Assembly (NCBI GenBank): GCA_035772405.1
Contig: JAYKKM010000044.1
Coordinates: 2,153,501-2,217,500 of the forward strand
DNA length: 64,000 bases
Direction: 5' to 3'
Origin: Chrysogorgia sp. JL179-B06
Taxonomy: Eukaryota > Cnidaria > Anthozoa > Scleralcyonacea > Chrysogorgiidae
The stretch's first letter is position 1. Every line of letters begins with the position of its first letter. The notes beneath the pieces are model-generated. The model was not told where the DNA came from. It made no database searches and saw only the letters and a list, made by a program, of their open reading frames with translations. Shown here in pieces: positions 30,692-45,600 of the stretch. Position numbers and translations under genes: made by a program.

Positions 30692-33600
30692 CTACAACCC
30701 AAACAGACATTTTGTTTGTAAAAATCTTAATTAATATATTGTTATTTATCGGTTTAGTCTCCCATGTAAAAGACAGAGGCTCATGAACATGCAATTGTGG
30801 TTCGTGAATGGGCTACCGCATTTTTCCGACATAAATACGAGTGTACGCAGATGTCATATTTCTTGAATTTCTTGATGAAATATCTTGATATAGAATAGTT
30901 TGCATAATAAATTGTAATGTTAGTTCACAGTGAAATATTTTGGATATATTGAAAACAAATTACGAAATTGTGATATGTGAAACCTGTGCGCCTTTCATCC
31001 CAATTCTTTATTTGTTTTTAGGTTATCAATCTTATTGCCTTTTTTATTCCCGTTTTCATTATTGTATTTGTAAGCACTTTTGCCCAGAACATGTCATAAA
31101 CATTTTAGGTTTTCTTGGTCACTTTCTTGCATCATTTGCCTGAATGTTTGCCTGCGACTTTGTCTCAGCAATCTTTATCAACAGCGTTATTTTCAAGCGA
31201 TTAGGACGTATAATTTCCCAGTTATTAATTTTATTACGTTGGCTTTTTTTCCGTTGAACATATTGGAAAGCATTGTAAAGTTTGGTAAAATTACCGTGAA
31301 AATTAGTCCTTTGATGCATCATTTTATTGTCAAAAGTTCTCATGTTTTTGTTTTATTTTCTGTGACAAGGTTTGTGATTTGAGTAACAGCTTTAATATTT
31401 TAAGTTTAAAATGCGAGAAATACTTTGAAAATGTTGCAGCAATGTTTTATAATACATGTATCAATAACTGATTTTTTGACATAATTTACCTCTTTCGAAT
31501 ATGCGGAATACGATTCCGAAGAGTTGCCCCTTCGACAACCCGCAGTATTTCCGTAAATTCCTCTATTATTTTCACTAATTTTACGAGCGGAGCGCCACTA
31601 TGAAATTACACTCGGGCTGTATTTGAATTAGATCACATCAGCCAGTCAGTGCCTTTGTGTTAACTACCATTGGGGTTATTGTCGAGGTTCGCAGTACAAT
31701 AATAGGATTTAGGGCGATGCGATGTAATGGCGGCTTTGTTGACATGGCGGAAAGCAGTATTTGGTTTCCTGGCTTGTGTGATTTATTTTGATTTTAAATA
31801 TATTAGTCTCTCATTTATTATATTATATTATATTATATTATATTATATTATATTATATTATATTATATTATTATAATAATATAATATAATATAATATAAT
31901 ATAATATAATATAATAATATAATAACGTATTTGGAGCATCATACAAGAGTCTCTATGCTCTTACAATCTACATAAAACCTACATATCTACATTAAACAAT
32001 CTACATAATCAATATACATTAATATAATATAATACCTGGCACATCAGCAAAAAAAGACTCATCGGACGATAATGTGGGCTTTTGACGTGTAACAACATTA
32101 GCCATTGGAACAGCACTCTGAAGAGTCAGTTTACGAACACCAGGAACAGAAAATACTGGACCTGAAAACAATTAAGAAATGGGAAGTTTGTTGGTAAGGC
32201 GTACCGCTATTTAGCAAAATATTACTAGCACGAAAAGTACACCAAAAAGACTTCCGCAGTGACTTTTTGACTCAAGCATCATATGTATGAAATTGTTCGT
32301 TGGTTAGCGTATTTTTTATAACCTAAATCAAGTTCACAGAAGGATAAAATAAAGGTTTATCAACAGTTTATCATATATTGCAGGTGTTATACAAGGACTT
32401 TTCTTGGGATATATAACTCGTAAATAAACAGAAAACCAGTAAATTCAAATGGTATAACCATGATAGTTCGGTGTGAGTCCAGTTGTGAACCAGATAAAAA
32501 TCTCAACATGCAGACTCATTTTATAGTACCAATAATTTAATATATTACTGTTAAAGTGCCTATGACATGAAAATTAAGTTTGCCTTATTTGAAAGAATAC
32601 TTAAAATGACAGACTTATCGGAGAAGGTTATATATCTTTGTTATTATCACACAAAATCACTTGAAATTCTACAAGTTCCACTATGTTTTTGGAAATACTC
32701 ACGCACATGCTTCATTCAAATTAAATTTGGTTTTATATTAGCAAAGATAAATAACCTTCTCCGATAAGTAATTATGCACGTGTACGTCACACCATTGTCA
32801 TTTGCATATAATACAAACTGAAATATCTCAAGAACGAAGCAAGGAAACGAAAAACTACAAAAGATGTTACGCTGTCATTTTAAGTGTTCTTTCAAATAAG
32901 GCAAACTTAATTTTTGTGTGATAGGCACTTTAACCCTCCCAGTCCGGGTTTTTTTTGGTCTTTTCTGGATCGGAGGGTGGGGCACAAAATGCCGGCGATT
33001 AATATCTCGAAAACTATTGGATGAATGAATGATGCATTTATTTATCCAGGGTAATTCTTTCAGATTTACAATTCAGGCAATTCTGATATCAATATAGAAG
33101 CCATAATATAGTGATAATAATGATAATCATATAATCTAATCTATATATCTAATCTATATATATAATCTATATATATATAATCTATATAAAATAAAAAATA
33201 AAAGTAACAATAAATAAAAAACTACAAATCTCTTAGATATAATATATAATAACATACACAAATAATCAAGTATTTATACAAAGTAGTATCAAAATGATTA
33301 AAAATTATACATCCGTGATAATTATTTTACCGACTCTGTCCTCATTTTAGGTAGATGGAGATTACTCTTCCTTGTTGTTCGTTTAACAATATCCTTATTA
33401 AAAATAAATAATACCTTTTCTTACCAGGCTAAATACATGGTTTTCGCGTCTTGATCTTAATGTATCGTGTATAATATAAAAAGGAGAAATAAGCGAACTT
33501 CAATGTGTCGACAAATACTTATGAAAAAAACAACTTATGAAAATAACTTGTGTCGAAAAATAATATGGACGACGTTTCGGACGATGTGTCCTTCTTCAGG

Positions 33601-36600
33601 TCAGATCGAAGGACACATCGTCCGAAACGTCTTTTACTTAAGTATTTTTTGACACATTGAAGTTCTCTTATTTCTCCTTTTCATATTATATCCAGTTCTT
33701 ATGAGAACTTAGCATCTTTCGTATTTATTCTTACATCAACTATAAGTACTCTTAAGTACTCTTAAGTACTCTTACTCGTAAGTACTCTTACTTAAGTATT
33801 TTTTGACACATTAAAGTTCTCTTATTTCTCCTTTTCATATTATATCCAGTTCTTATGAGAACTTAGCATCTTTCATATTTATTCTTACATCAACTATAAG
33901 TACTCTTAAGTACTCTTAAGTACTCTTAAGTACTATTAAGTACTCTTAAGTACTCTTACTCGTAAGTACTCTTACTTAAGTATTTTTTGACACATTAAAG
34001 TTCTCTTATTTCTCCTTTTCATATTATATCCAGTTCTTTTGAGAACTTAGCATCTTTCATATTTATTCTTACATCAACTATAAGTACTCTTAAGTACTCT
34101 TAAGTACTCTTAAGTACTCTTACTCGTAAGTAGTCTTACTTAAGTATTTTTTGACACATTGAAGTTCTCTTATTTCACCTTTTCAAATTATATCCAGTTC
34201 TTTTGAGAACTTAGCAGCTTTCATATTTATTCTTAATGTGTCGTTTCCCAATCGTTTCGACAATGTCTGCATTCATTTTCCCACAGCAATTCCACGTTGT
34301 TTTTTCTTATTCTACCCAGCATATACTACTCTCTTTCCGGCTTTACTTAGCACATCGTGAGCGTTCCATGACAGAATTTCAGCCAGAATAACACCAATAT
34401 ACTTGTAGGTAAAATAAACATTTTACACCTTTTCCATGTTCTCTTGGTGGACTATATCTATAAAAGTGTTGTCTTTTTGGGTTTTATTGAAACTTTCAAT
34501 ACGGTAAACGTTGCCCTCACAAATTGTACGGGAATTCTCGTTCGCTTTAGCGTTGCTTTGTCCGCTTAAAATACTTATAATTTCGTCCTATTTTTGCAAA
34601 ATCTTGTGAAAATTAACAGGGAAGATTGCTATATTTTATTTATAGTTATTGTGCATATGTATAGAATGTTAATAAATGTTTAAAAACGATGATGGGCCGG
34701 CATGATTTGCTTTTTGTGTGTACAAGATCGACCCCAAAATTCCCGTGTTTGGATACTCTTATCCAAACACGGGTATTGACCAATCAGAGCGCTTGTTGTG
34801 TACATGTTATTTAAAAAAATATGCAATATTTCACGTACCAAGGGAGGCTCGAAGGCTCAAAGCACTTTTATGTGCTTTAAAAATTGTTGGGGAAGAAATT
34901 GTCGTTCTAAGAGCATTCTTTCCTTCGTCGCCATGAGTATTCTTGGATTGTGTGCCTTCTGCATCAGATGATAACGGTTGGGAAGGAGAATGCAACGTTT
35001 TTGGACCTTTCTGGGCATCAATCGACTCTAAAAATTAAAATAAAGCACGCTTTATTAGTGTTATCATATTTTTAACTGACTGTCGGAAGCCCACCTAGAT
35101 GTTCACACGATCCGATTTTCAAAACGGAATATAAATAGGCCTTTACACACAGGCAAATCAAAGATTCATTTTGAGAATACCAAGGTGGAAGATTTTGACG
35201 CTGCATTGTTCGTAGTACTGATTAAGTATTGCGAAAATGCAACATCAAGGTCTTCTGGCTGTGAATCGAACCCGTAGCTAGCATATGCAAATCAGCACAC
35301 TTCCACATGAGAAACATTGCAAAAATAAAAAATTGTCTGTTGAAACGTTGGTCCATGCGTTCATTACTACCAAACTAGACAACTGTAATTCACTTCTCTT
35401 CGGTCTACCACGATATCTTATTGACAGATTACAACGTGTTCAAAACTCTGCTGCTCGTCTTATAACAGGCAGTCGTAAATATGAACATATTACACCAATA
35501 CTAAAACAGCTACATTGGCTACCGATTGATGAGCGTATCAAATATAAAATCCTGCTTCTAACATTCAAAGCCCTTAACGACTTAGCACCTATTTATAATG
35601 GAGATATGCTATGTAAATATGCTCCTTCAAGACGACTCAGGTCATCCTCAAACAAACTACTACAAGTACCCCTGGCAAAGCTGAAAACCTATTGAACGGA
35701 CTTTCCTTGTTGCTGCGCCAAAATTATGGAACTCGCTACCAAACTTAATTCGACAGTGCTCTTCTTTGGAAAGCTTTAAGACTGGAATTAAGACCTTTCT
35801 TTTTGAACAGCGATTTGCTTGAACATATAAATCTTTATACTTGATTAAATTTTGTTTCCCTATTTTTATACACCTATTATTTCACATAAGAAAATTGTAT
35901 AAATATTTTTAGATTATTGTTTTATTACGTTGTAAAGCGCCATTGGGCTAGATGGAAATGGCGCTATAGAAATGTTTCTATTATTATTATTATTATTATT
36001 AATTCGAAAATTACGAACGTAAATTCCCAATTTTTTCCGATCACACCGATGTTTTAGAGCCACGAATTAAGTATATTTATTATATGATATAATTAAGTTA
36101 CTTCCTGTTAAATCGCGCGCTCTAATGCTCGTTACTGGTCGTAATTGCCCGTAATGGACCGGTCCGGATTACGGGTTGTGACGATAAACCTTTTCCTACA
36201 ACAAATAATTTTTTTTTTAAGCCAAAAAAGTATACACATTCGTTTCAGTGTTTTAATTAAATCATGAATGAGCCACAATCAGAGGATGAAAACTCAGAAA
36301 GTGAGTTTTATTATCCTTTCGGTGTGTTCTCTTCAATAGCCCGTGATGCTCAACCTCTTATTAACCTCGTCCGCTTGGTCATTACGGGAAGATATCAGAC
36401 CTCGGTCTTTCATGCACAGACCTCGCCCTACGTACTCGGTCCGTACTGTCAAGACCTCGGTCTGTTATTTTCCCTTAATAGACCGATTGCAAATATGGCG
36501 GCGATGTCATGAAAACGAGGCTTTTCGGTGTTTACCGTTGCTAGGGCCCGAATCGTGTTAGTTGATTGGATCACAATTGTTTGACCAAAAACAACAACCA

Positions 36601-39600
36601 ATCAATCAACATGATTCGGGTCCTAGCAACGGTAACCACCGAAAAGCCTCATTTTCATGACATCGCCGCCATATGTATTTGTAATCGGTCTATGATTGGT
36701 TAATAAGAAGCTAATAAGAAGTTAGTAGGTGGTAATGCCGGTAAATTGAGTTCACACAACTCGAAATTTTCCTCAACAACTTCTGCTTGTCTTTACAATG
36801 TATCCAGTTTGAATGACAAATACAGTAAAAACCCGCGTATAAGAACCTGTGAATTAAGAACCTTTAGGCTAAAATTTGCCTTTTAGACCCTCATTTAAAA
36901 AAACCTTTTTAGCCTAAGAATTGTAACAGGTTCTTATTTGAAATAAAGAAATAAAAAGAAATAACTGAAAATAAAAACACGAAATTTTGCACATTTTGTA
37001 TTTTGGTAATGACATTATGTTAAATTATTTTTAAAAGACTTCCCAGTAACTCTGCAACATAGTTCAAATTTTATTTTCCTGCATGCATCACTGCAGTTTA
37101 ATTGTTACCTAAAGGAACTGGACATAAATCAGAGCAGGGTAAGGTTATTTTTTATTATGTGGTCATATTAGTACAGAAGCAAGTGACCACACCCATTTTG
37201 AGCTAGTTGTTGGACCAACAGCAAGCACCCCTTCCTCGAAAAAATAAGAACCTATTTAAGAACCTAAATAGCCTAAAATCCCAGTAAATACCACTTATAT
37301 AAGAACCTTTTTAGGCCAACTCAAAAAATTGTGGTTCGTATACGCGGGTTTTTACTGTATTAACATGCAATACATACAACATAGTCTGATTAAATTTAAG
37401 GATCAGTTCGAACCGCAGACCTCCAATATTTCCTTGGTAACCTAAACTTTTGATGAGTACCTCGACAACGATGTGAGTATATCATTCAGCGAATGATGAT
37501 TGCGTGAATGCGCTTTAATAATAATTGCGTGAGGTTATAAAAAAAGTTGATAGCCACCTAGCAATTATTTTGTATTTTTTGCAGATATATAAAAATATAT
37601 GTTATTTGTGCTGCTGAAGAGTAGCGCAGCATTTCATCATTATCATAAAATATTTTGAAAACCAATTCCTTGCGCAAACATCCATCCACATGTTTTAAAA
37701 AGTCAACCAGGTTGTCTTACCTAACGACTTCGATATAGCTTTGTATTTGCCATCACCCACCACTTTCCCTGCAAGCATGTTTCGTAGCTGTCCAGGATCT
37801 TCACACTCGGACAACGATCTATTACCAGACCGTCTCGTTGAAACATTCACTTGACCTATTTCTCCACTGGAGGACTTTTCCGACATTCCTAGTAGCCCCT
37901 CATCTGAGCAACTTCGTCCCCGGTTCCTGTTTGTAGGCGATAACCTTTGGTCTTCCTCACCAAAAACATCGTTTTGAAATGCCTTGTTCACATTGGCTTT
38001 TACGCTTTCACTGTCATCGTTTTTGTCTTGTAGTTTCGACAACAAATTATTTCTGGGGTTCTTCGTAGTCTCGTCTAAACTGCATTTGACACCTGGGCTG
38101 AAGTGCAGTTCAATGTGGAATCGTTTATCGGAACTCTTATCAGCTTGTGGGTCTTCGTACAACATTAACACGATCTGTGTCATATAGTTAAGTTCTGAAA
38201 CTGTGTCAAAGTACGCCATCGTGCGTTTCCAGAACTCATCAGAGACATCCTAAAAAATCGGAGAAACTTCGTTTATCTGTTTTCTTCCAATAGGCTTTCA
38301 AATAACAGACAAATGCAATGTCTAATTGTTTCAGTAAATTTTAATTAAGATTCTGCTTGTTCAAAAGCCTGCATAACTTATATCCAGAAGTCCTATTCGT
38401 TAACAGTGAATGTACTTATGTGAACTTTACGGATTAACTAATATTTGAATAACCGATAAATGTTATCCAATAAGGAGTTATAGGAACTAAGAATTAATAA
38501 CGATCAATTATGTAAAATCATCATTAAAAAAATTACAAAATTACAAAATCATCATTACAAGTTTAACAAGAAGATTTTGTTGTCTGCAATGTTTGATCTT
38601 ATTGATCAAACAGAATGTGCATTAAGATCTCAAAAGCAACTTAATGTTCTACTACGGTTCAAGAACAGTAAAAGAGCGATTATTTATTATATGGACGAAG
38701 GTGTTTTACTGGGAACTAAAACACTCGTAGAACTCATACGTCACTACATCCGGGGCTAAGTGGCCTTTTTTCCGTATGTAACGCTCGTGAGTGGCATATC
38801 GAAAATTTCCCGCCAATTTCATTCTTGTTCTGAAATGGCTACCAGTTCGAGGTTTGTTGACCAGTAACATTTTAAAACATTATACAGATATTCCGCTATA
38901 AGCTTAAAGCTTAAAGCTAAGTCATTGTTGTGTTGTTTCTTCATTGTTGTGTTATTTTTCATTAAATCCTGATTTAAAATAAAATTGCGTGTATTATTTT
39001 GTGTCACTATGAATATGTCCATATAATAAAAAGAACATTACACGGTGGCTCGAAGATATGGATTTTATGTTCTCGTGGCAAGAACAATATCTCACTCGTT
39101 CGCTGTGCTCACTCGTGAGATATTGTTCTTGCCACTCGAACATAAAATCCATATCTTCTCGCCACCGTATAATATCCTCTATATATGCATGCACATACGC
39201 ATACTCATTTATATGGATATATTCATGTTTATGTTCACGTGCGTGTTCGTGTTCGCGTTCATGTTCGTGTGTACGTGCATGTGCATGTGCATGTGCATGT
39301 TCATCTACATATTCGTGTGTATGTTGATCTCCATGCCGTGTGCATGTTCTTGTGCATGTTCTTACGCATGTTCATGTTCATGTATGTTCATGTTCATGTA
39401 TGTTCTTGTGCATGTGCATGTTGGTGTGCATGTTCACGTGTCCATCGGGTGGCGGAAGTAATTAGTATGCCAACGGTAAAAGCTCATTAGCATTCATCAC
39501 GTCAAATAACCCAAGCCTTCATCCACATTCACCACCTCCTAACCCTAGGCTGCGTGGCAGGAGTTCTTCTTAGGGAAGGGAAGTTGGCTTGCGGGCGGGA

Positions 39601-42600
39601 GGCGGGTGAGAGAACGCCTGCCGTAATCCTATTCATAAAAGTTTTTTTGCTTCCAAAATCTCAAGAAATGCAAGTTATCTCCGCGGATTCGCAGTCTTCT
39701 CATACAGTTCACTATGCTCCATAAGGCACGAATTCATATGAAAACATAAAGTATCTTTCTCTATGCCGATATTATTCATTGTAATTCATCCCAAATCAGT
39801 ACTTGGCCACCAACCACTCGTCTATTTATCGTCATCGGAAAAGCTTCATCAGTTCTTCGAAAACCGAGCTTATTATTCATAACTCATGAATACAAACAAA
39901 CGAACATGCTAATTTTGCTAAGACAAAAGAAAGGTATAATCGCAATTCATCTAGGGGACCCTATACTACTTGCATGTGCATGTGTATGTTCATGCTCGTG
40001 TGTGCATGTTCATGTTCATGTTCATGTGCATTTTCTTGTTAATGTGCATGTTGGTATGCATGTGGATTTGTATACCATGCATGTACACAATGTACATGTA
40101 CATGTGATTGTTTGTGTACATGTACATGACATGCATGTTTGTGTACATAGGCATGTTTGTGTGCATTAGGCATGTTCGTGTTGCATAGGCATGTTGTGTG
40201 CATGTGCATGGTATATGTATGTTCGTGTGCGTGTGCGTGTGCGTGTGCATGTACATGTACATGTGAATGTTCGTGTGCATGTTCTTGTTTGTTCATGTGC
40301 ATGTTCGTATGGTTGTTCGTGTGGATGTACATGTTCATGTAATAAATAAAACACGAAGAAGAGTGTTTCAGCAGGATATCTAAACACCGGGAAGTTTGTT
40401 GAAAACACGGAAAAGTTTTTTGAATACCGAGGCGAAGCCGAGGTTTTTCAACAAAATTCGAGGTGTTTGGATAACCTGATAAAACACTCTTCCGAGTGTT
40501 TCATATTACAGTACATCTCAAACAGATTAATATTTTAAGAAAAAATGTGAAAGTTGTCTTAATTTATGTATTAATTTCTTTCTCCGATATCCAAACTACA
40601 ATCTCGGTGCTGATTTCCTTTGTTTTCTGCTCATGAATTATTGAGTTTGAGATGTTCTTGTGCTTGTTCACGTGCATGTTCATGCACCTATTCTTATACT
40701 TGTTTGTGTGCATGTGCTCGTGTATCTGTCAGTGTACTATATGTCTACAACACGACACAAAGAATGTCGGTTATAATCTTGTGGCTTAACGAAATAACAA
40801 GTTTAACAAATTAAACGTTTGAAACAGATTTGCTATAAATCCGAAAACGAACAATTCTGCAACCAACCAATGAGATTTACAAATCTACAACAAACAAGGT
40901 TGATATATCTGTTATTACTTACATCACAAAGGTTCCCATATCTTATGGCATTAATAATAGTATGAATGTGGCTTTCGCTTGTGAAATAAAGCCGCGTTCT
41001 TACATGACGATGAGGAGTAACAATATCGCGCGAGTACCTAGAACCAATCAAACAGAAATACAACAAATTACATTCTGCTATTTAAACTGCTTGGTGGGTA
41101 GTCCATATATATTTTATACTGCACCTCTAGTTAAGAAATGGTTCATGCTAAATAATTTAGTACGTTAAATCATGACCAATTTATTTTATAACATATAGCT
41201 ACAAGACAGAAGGGTGAAAAAGCTCGTTTTTTCTATTTAATCAAATATTCTCCATAACCTCTATCGCCTTTCTGATTGATTGTTAGAGATGCAAGATCAT
41301 CTTCAACTTTTCCGAATGATTTTGGACACAATGAAGTTTTTTAACATATTTTAAGAAAGATAAGCCTCGTATATAGCAAAAATGTATTTCGAAATGAAAT
41401 GCGAATCGGTTTACTCAGCAAAATATGGCAGTTTTCGATGGTAATAATGCTCGAAAACCTTTAAATGGTGGACAATGTTCGGAATTTTTGTAGTTTTGCT
41501 GTTAATATCCCCAGTAAGATATGCCTGCTTCTTCTCCGAAATCAAGACTGAACTTATGAACAGATCTATTCACTGACCTCCAGACAAGTCGATATATTTA
41601 CGAACATCTAACTTCGGTGACATGTCCGTGAGTTTGTCTTGCTTGTGGGTGGTCGTACTTTGAAGTTTATTGAAGATCTTTGAAGATATCGACAAGTTTC
41701 AAGTATTTTGTGCCTCATTGATTAACATTACTTATTACACTGCTTATATTCATTCTTGAGCTAGCTAATATATTCTTGGTTAGGATTTTGGCTATTTTTG
41801 CATATGCTTCGAAAGCTCCTTGAAGAAACAGTTATGATGACGATTAGATAAAATTCGTAACGAACAATAAGAAGCATTCTTATATGAAATATATATTATA
41901 ATACTCTTTTTTACATTTTAATATCATATTACTTATGTAATTAGCGTTCCACTGGTCGTCTTCTACCACGTGACACTTATTATGACTTAACTGACGTGTA
42001 TAACTACAGTCAAACCTCTTTTAAACGGCCACCCTCGCGGGGAGTGGCTTAATGGAGGAACGCCAACAATGGGCCTTGGGTGTGGTCAAATGTCCTTTTA
42101 TTTGATTCTAAATTATTGATAACAGTTGAAAAAACTAACTCGCATCCGAATGAAATAAACGAGGATTTTGAAGTCATTGGACATGTTTCCAAACTAATGG
42201 AAATCTGGCTATCACAAAGTTTCTAAAACGAGCGACGAACTGCGATAAAACAGTGATGGTTCCTTGTGAATATCGATTCACAGGAGATGCATTTTCAATC
42301 CGTTGGCAGAAGATAAAGCTACAAAGGAGGGATTTGATGCGAAGTAAAGAGTACTGTTTTCTCTGCACTGCTATCTCTGCACCGGACATGCTGATATTTT
42401 TATTACCGACAATATTTTTGAATTTGATTACCTGTAAACTTGAGTGATGTTTCAAGTGACATGTGTTGAATGAAATACATATACTGACAACAACCAAGTG
42501 TTCTATGGTCTCTAGTTTAGCTCAAGTTTTAGTTTTGGTTCTCTTGCGTTAAAAATTGTACCTAATAAATTAGGCTGGCCGTTTAATACAGTTAAAAACA

Positions 42601-45600
42601 ATACGAAACACCAATTGGGACCGCTCGTAGGTGGCTGTGGCCGCTTAATAGAGGTGGCCATTTAATAGAGGGGTAATCTACAGTAAATTATAGGGAATAT
42701 TTTTGGGACTTTGACACATGGCCGCTTAATAGAGGTTCGACTGTATAAGAAACCGTCGGGTAATGCTGTGGTGTAGTGATATTTAACAATTAGACAACGA
42801 GAACGAGTTGTCTATGAGCAGATAGTCAACGAGGGCGAAGCCCGAGTTGACTATCTGCTCATAGACAACGAGGGCGAGTTGTCTAATTGTTTTAGTATCA
42901 ACCATAAACAACCTTTCTAACATTGCTCCAAATAGTTTTACCTTTTTGTTTGTAGAAGTCTCCCCATTCAAAATGTAGAGTTGCTCGATGACTCATGATA
43001 AACAATCGCTCACAAAAAACGAGATTGTAATTATACTTTGCTTCACATTTGGATAGTTCATTTTCTTATTCGAAAATGTCAAACTGAACAATTTTCCATT
43101 ACTTTCGGGCCAATGTTTTCATGATTTCATCACTCGTATATAAATTTTGCGGACGCCATGGTTGGACTAGATTCCAGGTTTGGCCGTGCAGCTTGAATAT
43201 GTCGTGGCTTCTGATTGGTCAGGATAGGAATATTCCAGCATAAGAAGGTTTGTGATTGGGTAACGCTACTCACTGTCTATCACCAATAGACAGTGAGTAG
43301 CTCAGCCAATCAGAATGCCGAATTTGTAATAGACCACTAGTTGGTTGATACTAATACCGCATAGATTTCCGCACAAAGATTTAAAAGCTTTAACGCATTC
43401 TGTTCAATACATGCGCGACTTGCCTTTGTATAGTATTTAATTTCTCGTTCAATGTTAGTTCACTCATGGACGTAAATCCCAACAACCCAATCAGGCGAGT
43501 TAACCTGTAATTTACGTTTGATGGCGTGTATAATTTGAGAATAATTTATCTTTCTTTAAAATTTATTTTCACTCAACTAACGCAGATCGTTCACACTTAC
43601 TTTGGATTCAAGCGATGCCTGTTTTCGGTTTGATCTGCATGGCGTAAATCTCCAAGTAATTTTCTACAAAGATGTTGACAGGTCCTATGTGAGATATCTA
43701 ATTTCTCAGCTTTAGTTATACCATACTCCTAAAGAAAGAGAACTAATGTTATGTACATAGAGTCGCGGAAAAGCTCAAGAAAATATACACTGTCATGCAA
43801 GATCTACAGTATTATCAACGAATTGATATATTACATATAAATGTATAAGTATGATACATCACACCACACAACTCCACATAACATATCGCAGACAGGAGCT
43901 ACCAGAATAATCTCGAAAGATAAAAGATGGGTGAAGCTAAATTTCTAGTGCGAATATATATCGTCTTATATTCCACATGGCTCGTTCATGGCTCCTTTGT
44001 TATAATAAAAGACGTATTAGGAGCATTATATAATAAATAGTCTCAATGCTCTTACAACAATATATTCTTAATTTTACTTATACAACTAATCACAGTTTCA
44101 TTATAAGATAATGAATATATCTTTTGGGTGAATATATCCAATAGCCTCTGTCAATTAACTGTATGAAACAATGGCTGATAACAATGGAAAAACAATGAAA
44201 TTAAATCACATTCCCCACTAATTACCCTCTAATATTCAAAAGGGAATGAAAGGGGAATATTAGAGGTAATATTTGTTCGATTTGAAACATGACCGCTCGA
44301 CCGCCGGATAACACGCGAGCGGAGGGCTACCAGCTGTCAAGACTATCAGAATCTCTGTCCGCCATCTTGTACAAATTTTATCTTGTACAAATGTTTTTTT
44401 TTGAAATTTAAAGAATGATTAAGTGATGGCAGTATTACAACACTTTATCAGTAGCCCTTTATCGAGCAAGTAGGATCGTTTTTGTCGCAATTGGTGAAGT
44501 TGTTTTGCACAAGAGTCGCTGTAATTACTTAGATTACCTTAGTATGTTCTATAAATTACTGAAAATTAAGACTCGTGCAAAAATAATAAAATAGGATATA
44601 TTGCTATTCGAATGAAACGCTGCATGAGATTGCAGGGACATGCTGCCAAATGCCACCATACCTGAGGAATGACAACGTCAGCTAAAGCCTTGGCACACTT
44701 GTACAGTTCCTGATCATCATGCAGGTTAAGCTTGCTAAAGATAAAGATAAGATAGTAAACTTAACATTAAGATTAACACATTATGTTATTACTGTACAAG
44801 CTGTAAATTCGAGTCTGACACGTACTTATTGGATTACAAGTCATCGTAAAAGTCAAATGTCGGTTTTTTATAAATTTTAAAGGATACTCCAACCAAAATA
44901 CAAATGTAGTTCATATGAAATATTTTACTGACTTTAATTTATTTCCAAAGTTTCAGCATTCCTATCAATTTAGTTAAGATATGGCTAGCTGAAGTTGGAG
45001 AGTTTGTCCAATTTCGACGCCATATTTGTTTCTCAAATATGACGTCACTGAGTGATTCTATCTCGTATTATGCCTAAGAAGCTCCTCTACTTTCCTGCAT
45101 AACGAACTAAATACTTTATTTAGAATAATCTTCGTCCAAAGAGCATTCACAACAGCTATCACTATGTGATCGCCATCAAAACAACTCCACTGCCAATAAA
45201 GAATCACTGAACGACATCATATTTTCAAAACCAATATGGCGTCAAAATCCTCAAATTTTCAACTTCAACTAGTCATATCTTCTTAATTAAATTGATAGGA
45301 ATGCTGAAACTTTGGAAATAAACTAAAGTCAGTAACATCTTTCATATGAACTACATTTGTATTTTGGCTGGAGTATCCCTTTAAGAATTTCCAGCTTTTT
45401 TTGTAACACGTTAAGTTGTTGCAGTACAAGCTATAAATAATTAAGGAAAAATCCTGAAAAATCCGACTGGGGATCTGTAACAGAGCACAGTTACCTGCAA
45501 GTTTGACGCGTACTGTTGGGCAACACGTACTGTTGTGTAACAAGTCAGGCTTGGACTGGGACCAGTTTACGGGCCTTGCCATTTCAGGCAGGAAGGGGCC

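Noticed and set aside
39045..40408. Cys/Met/His-rich frames of up to 138 codons
   Set aside because: Products of the catgtg minisatellite and neighbouring palindrome; frames exist on both strands with no known domain.
42174..42497. 107-codon minus frame inside the pogo/Tigger-like element as a transposase
   Set aside because: No DDE or helix-turn-helix motif visible; overlapping frame on the other strand is equally open.
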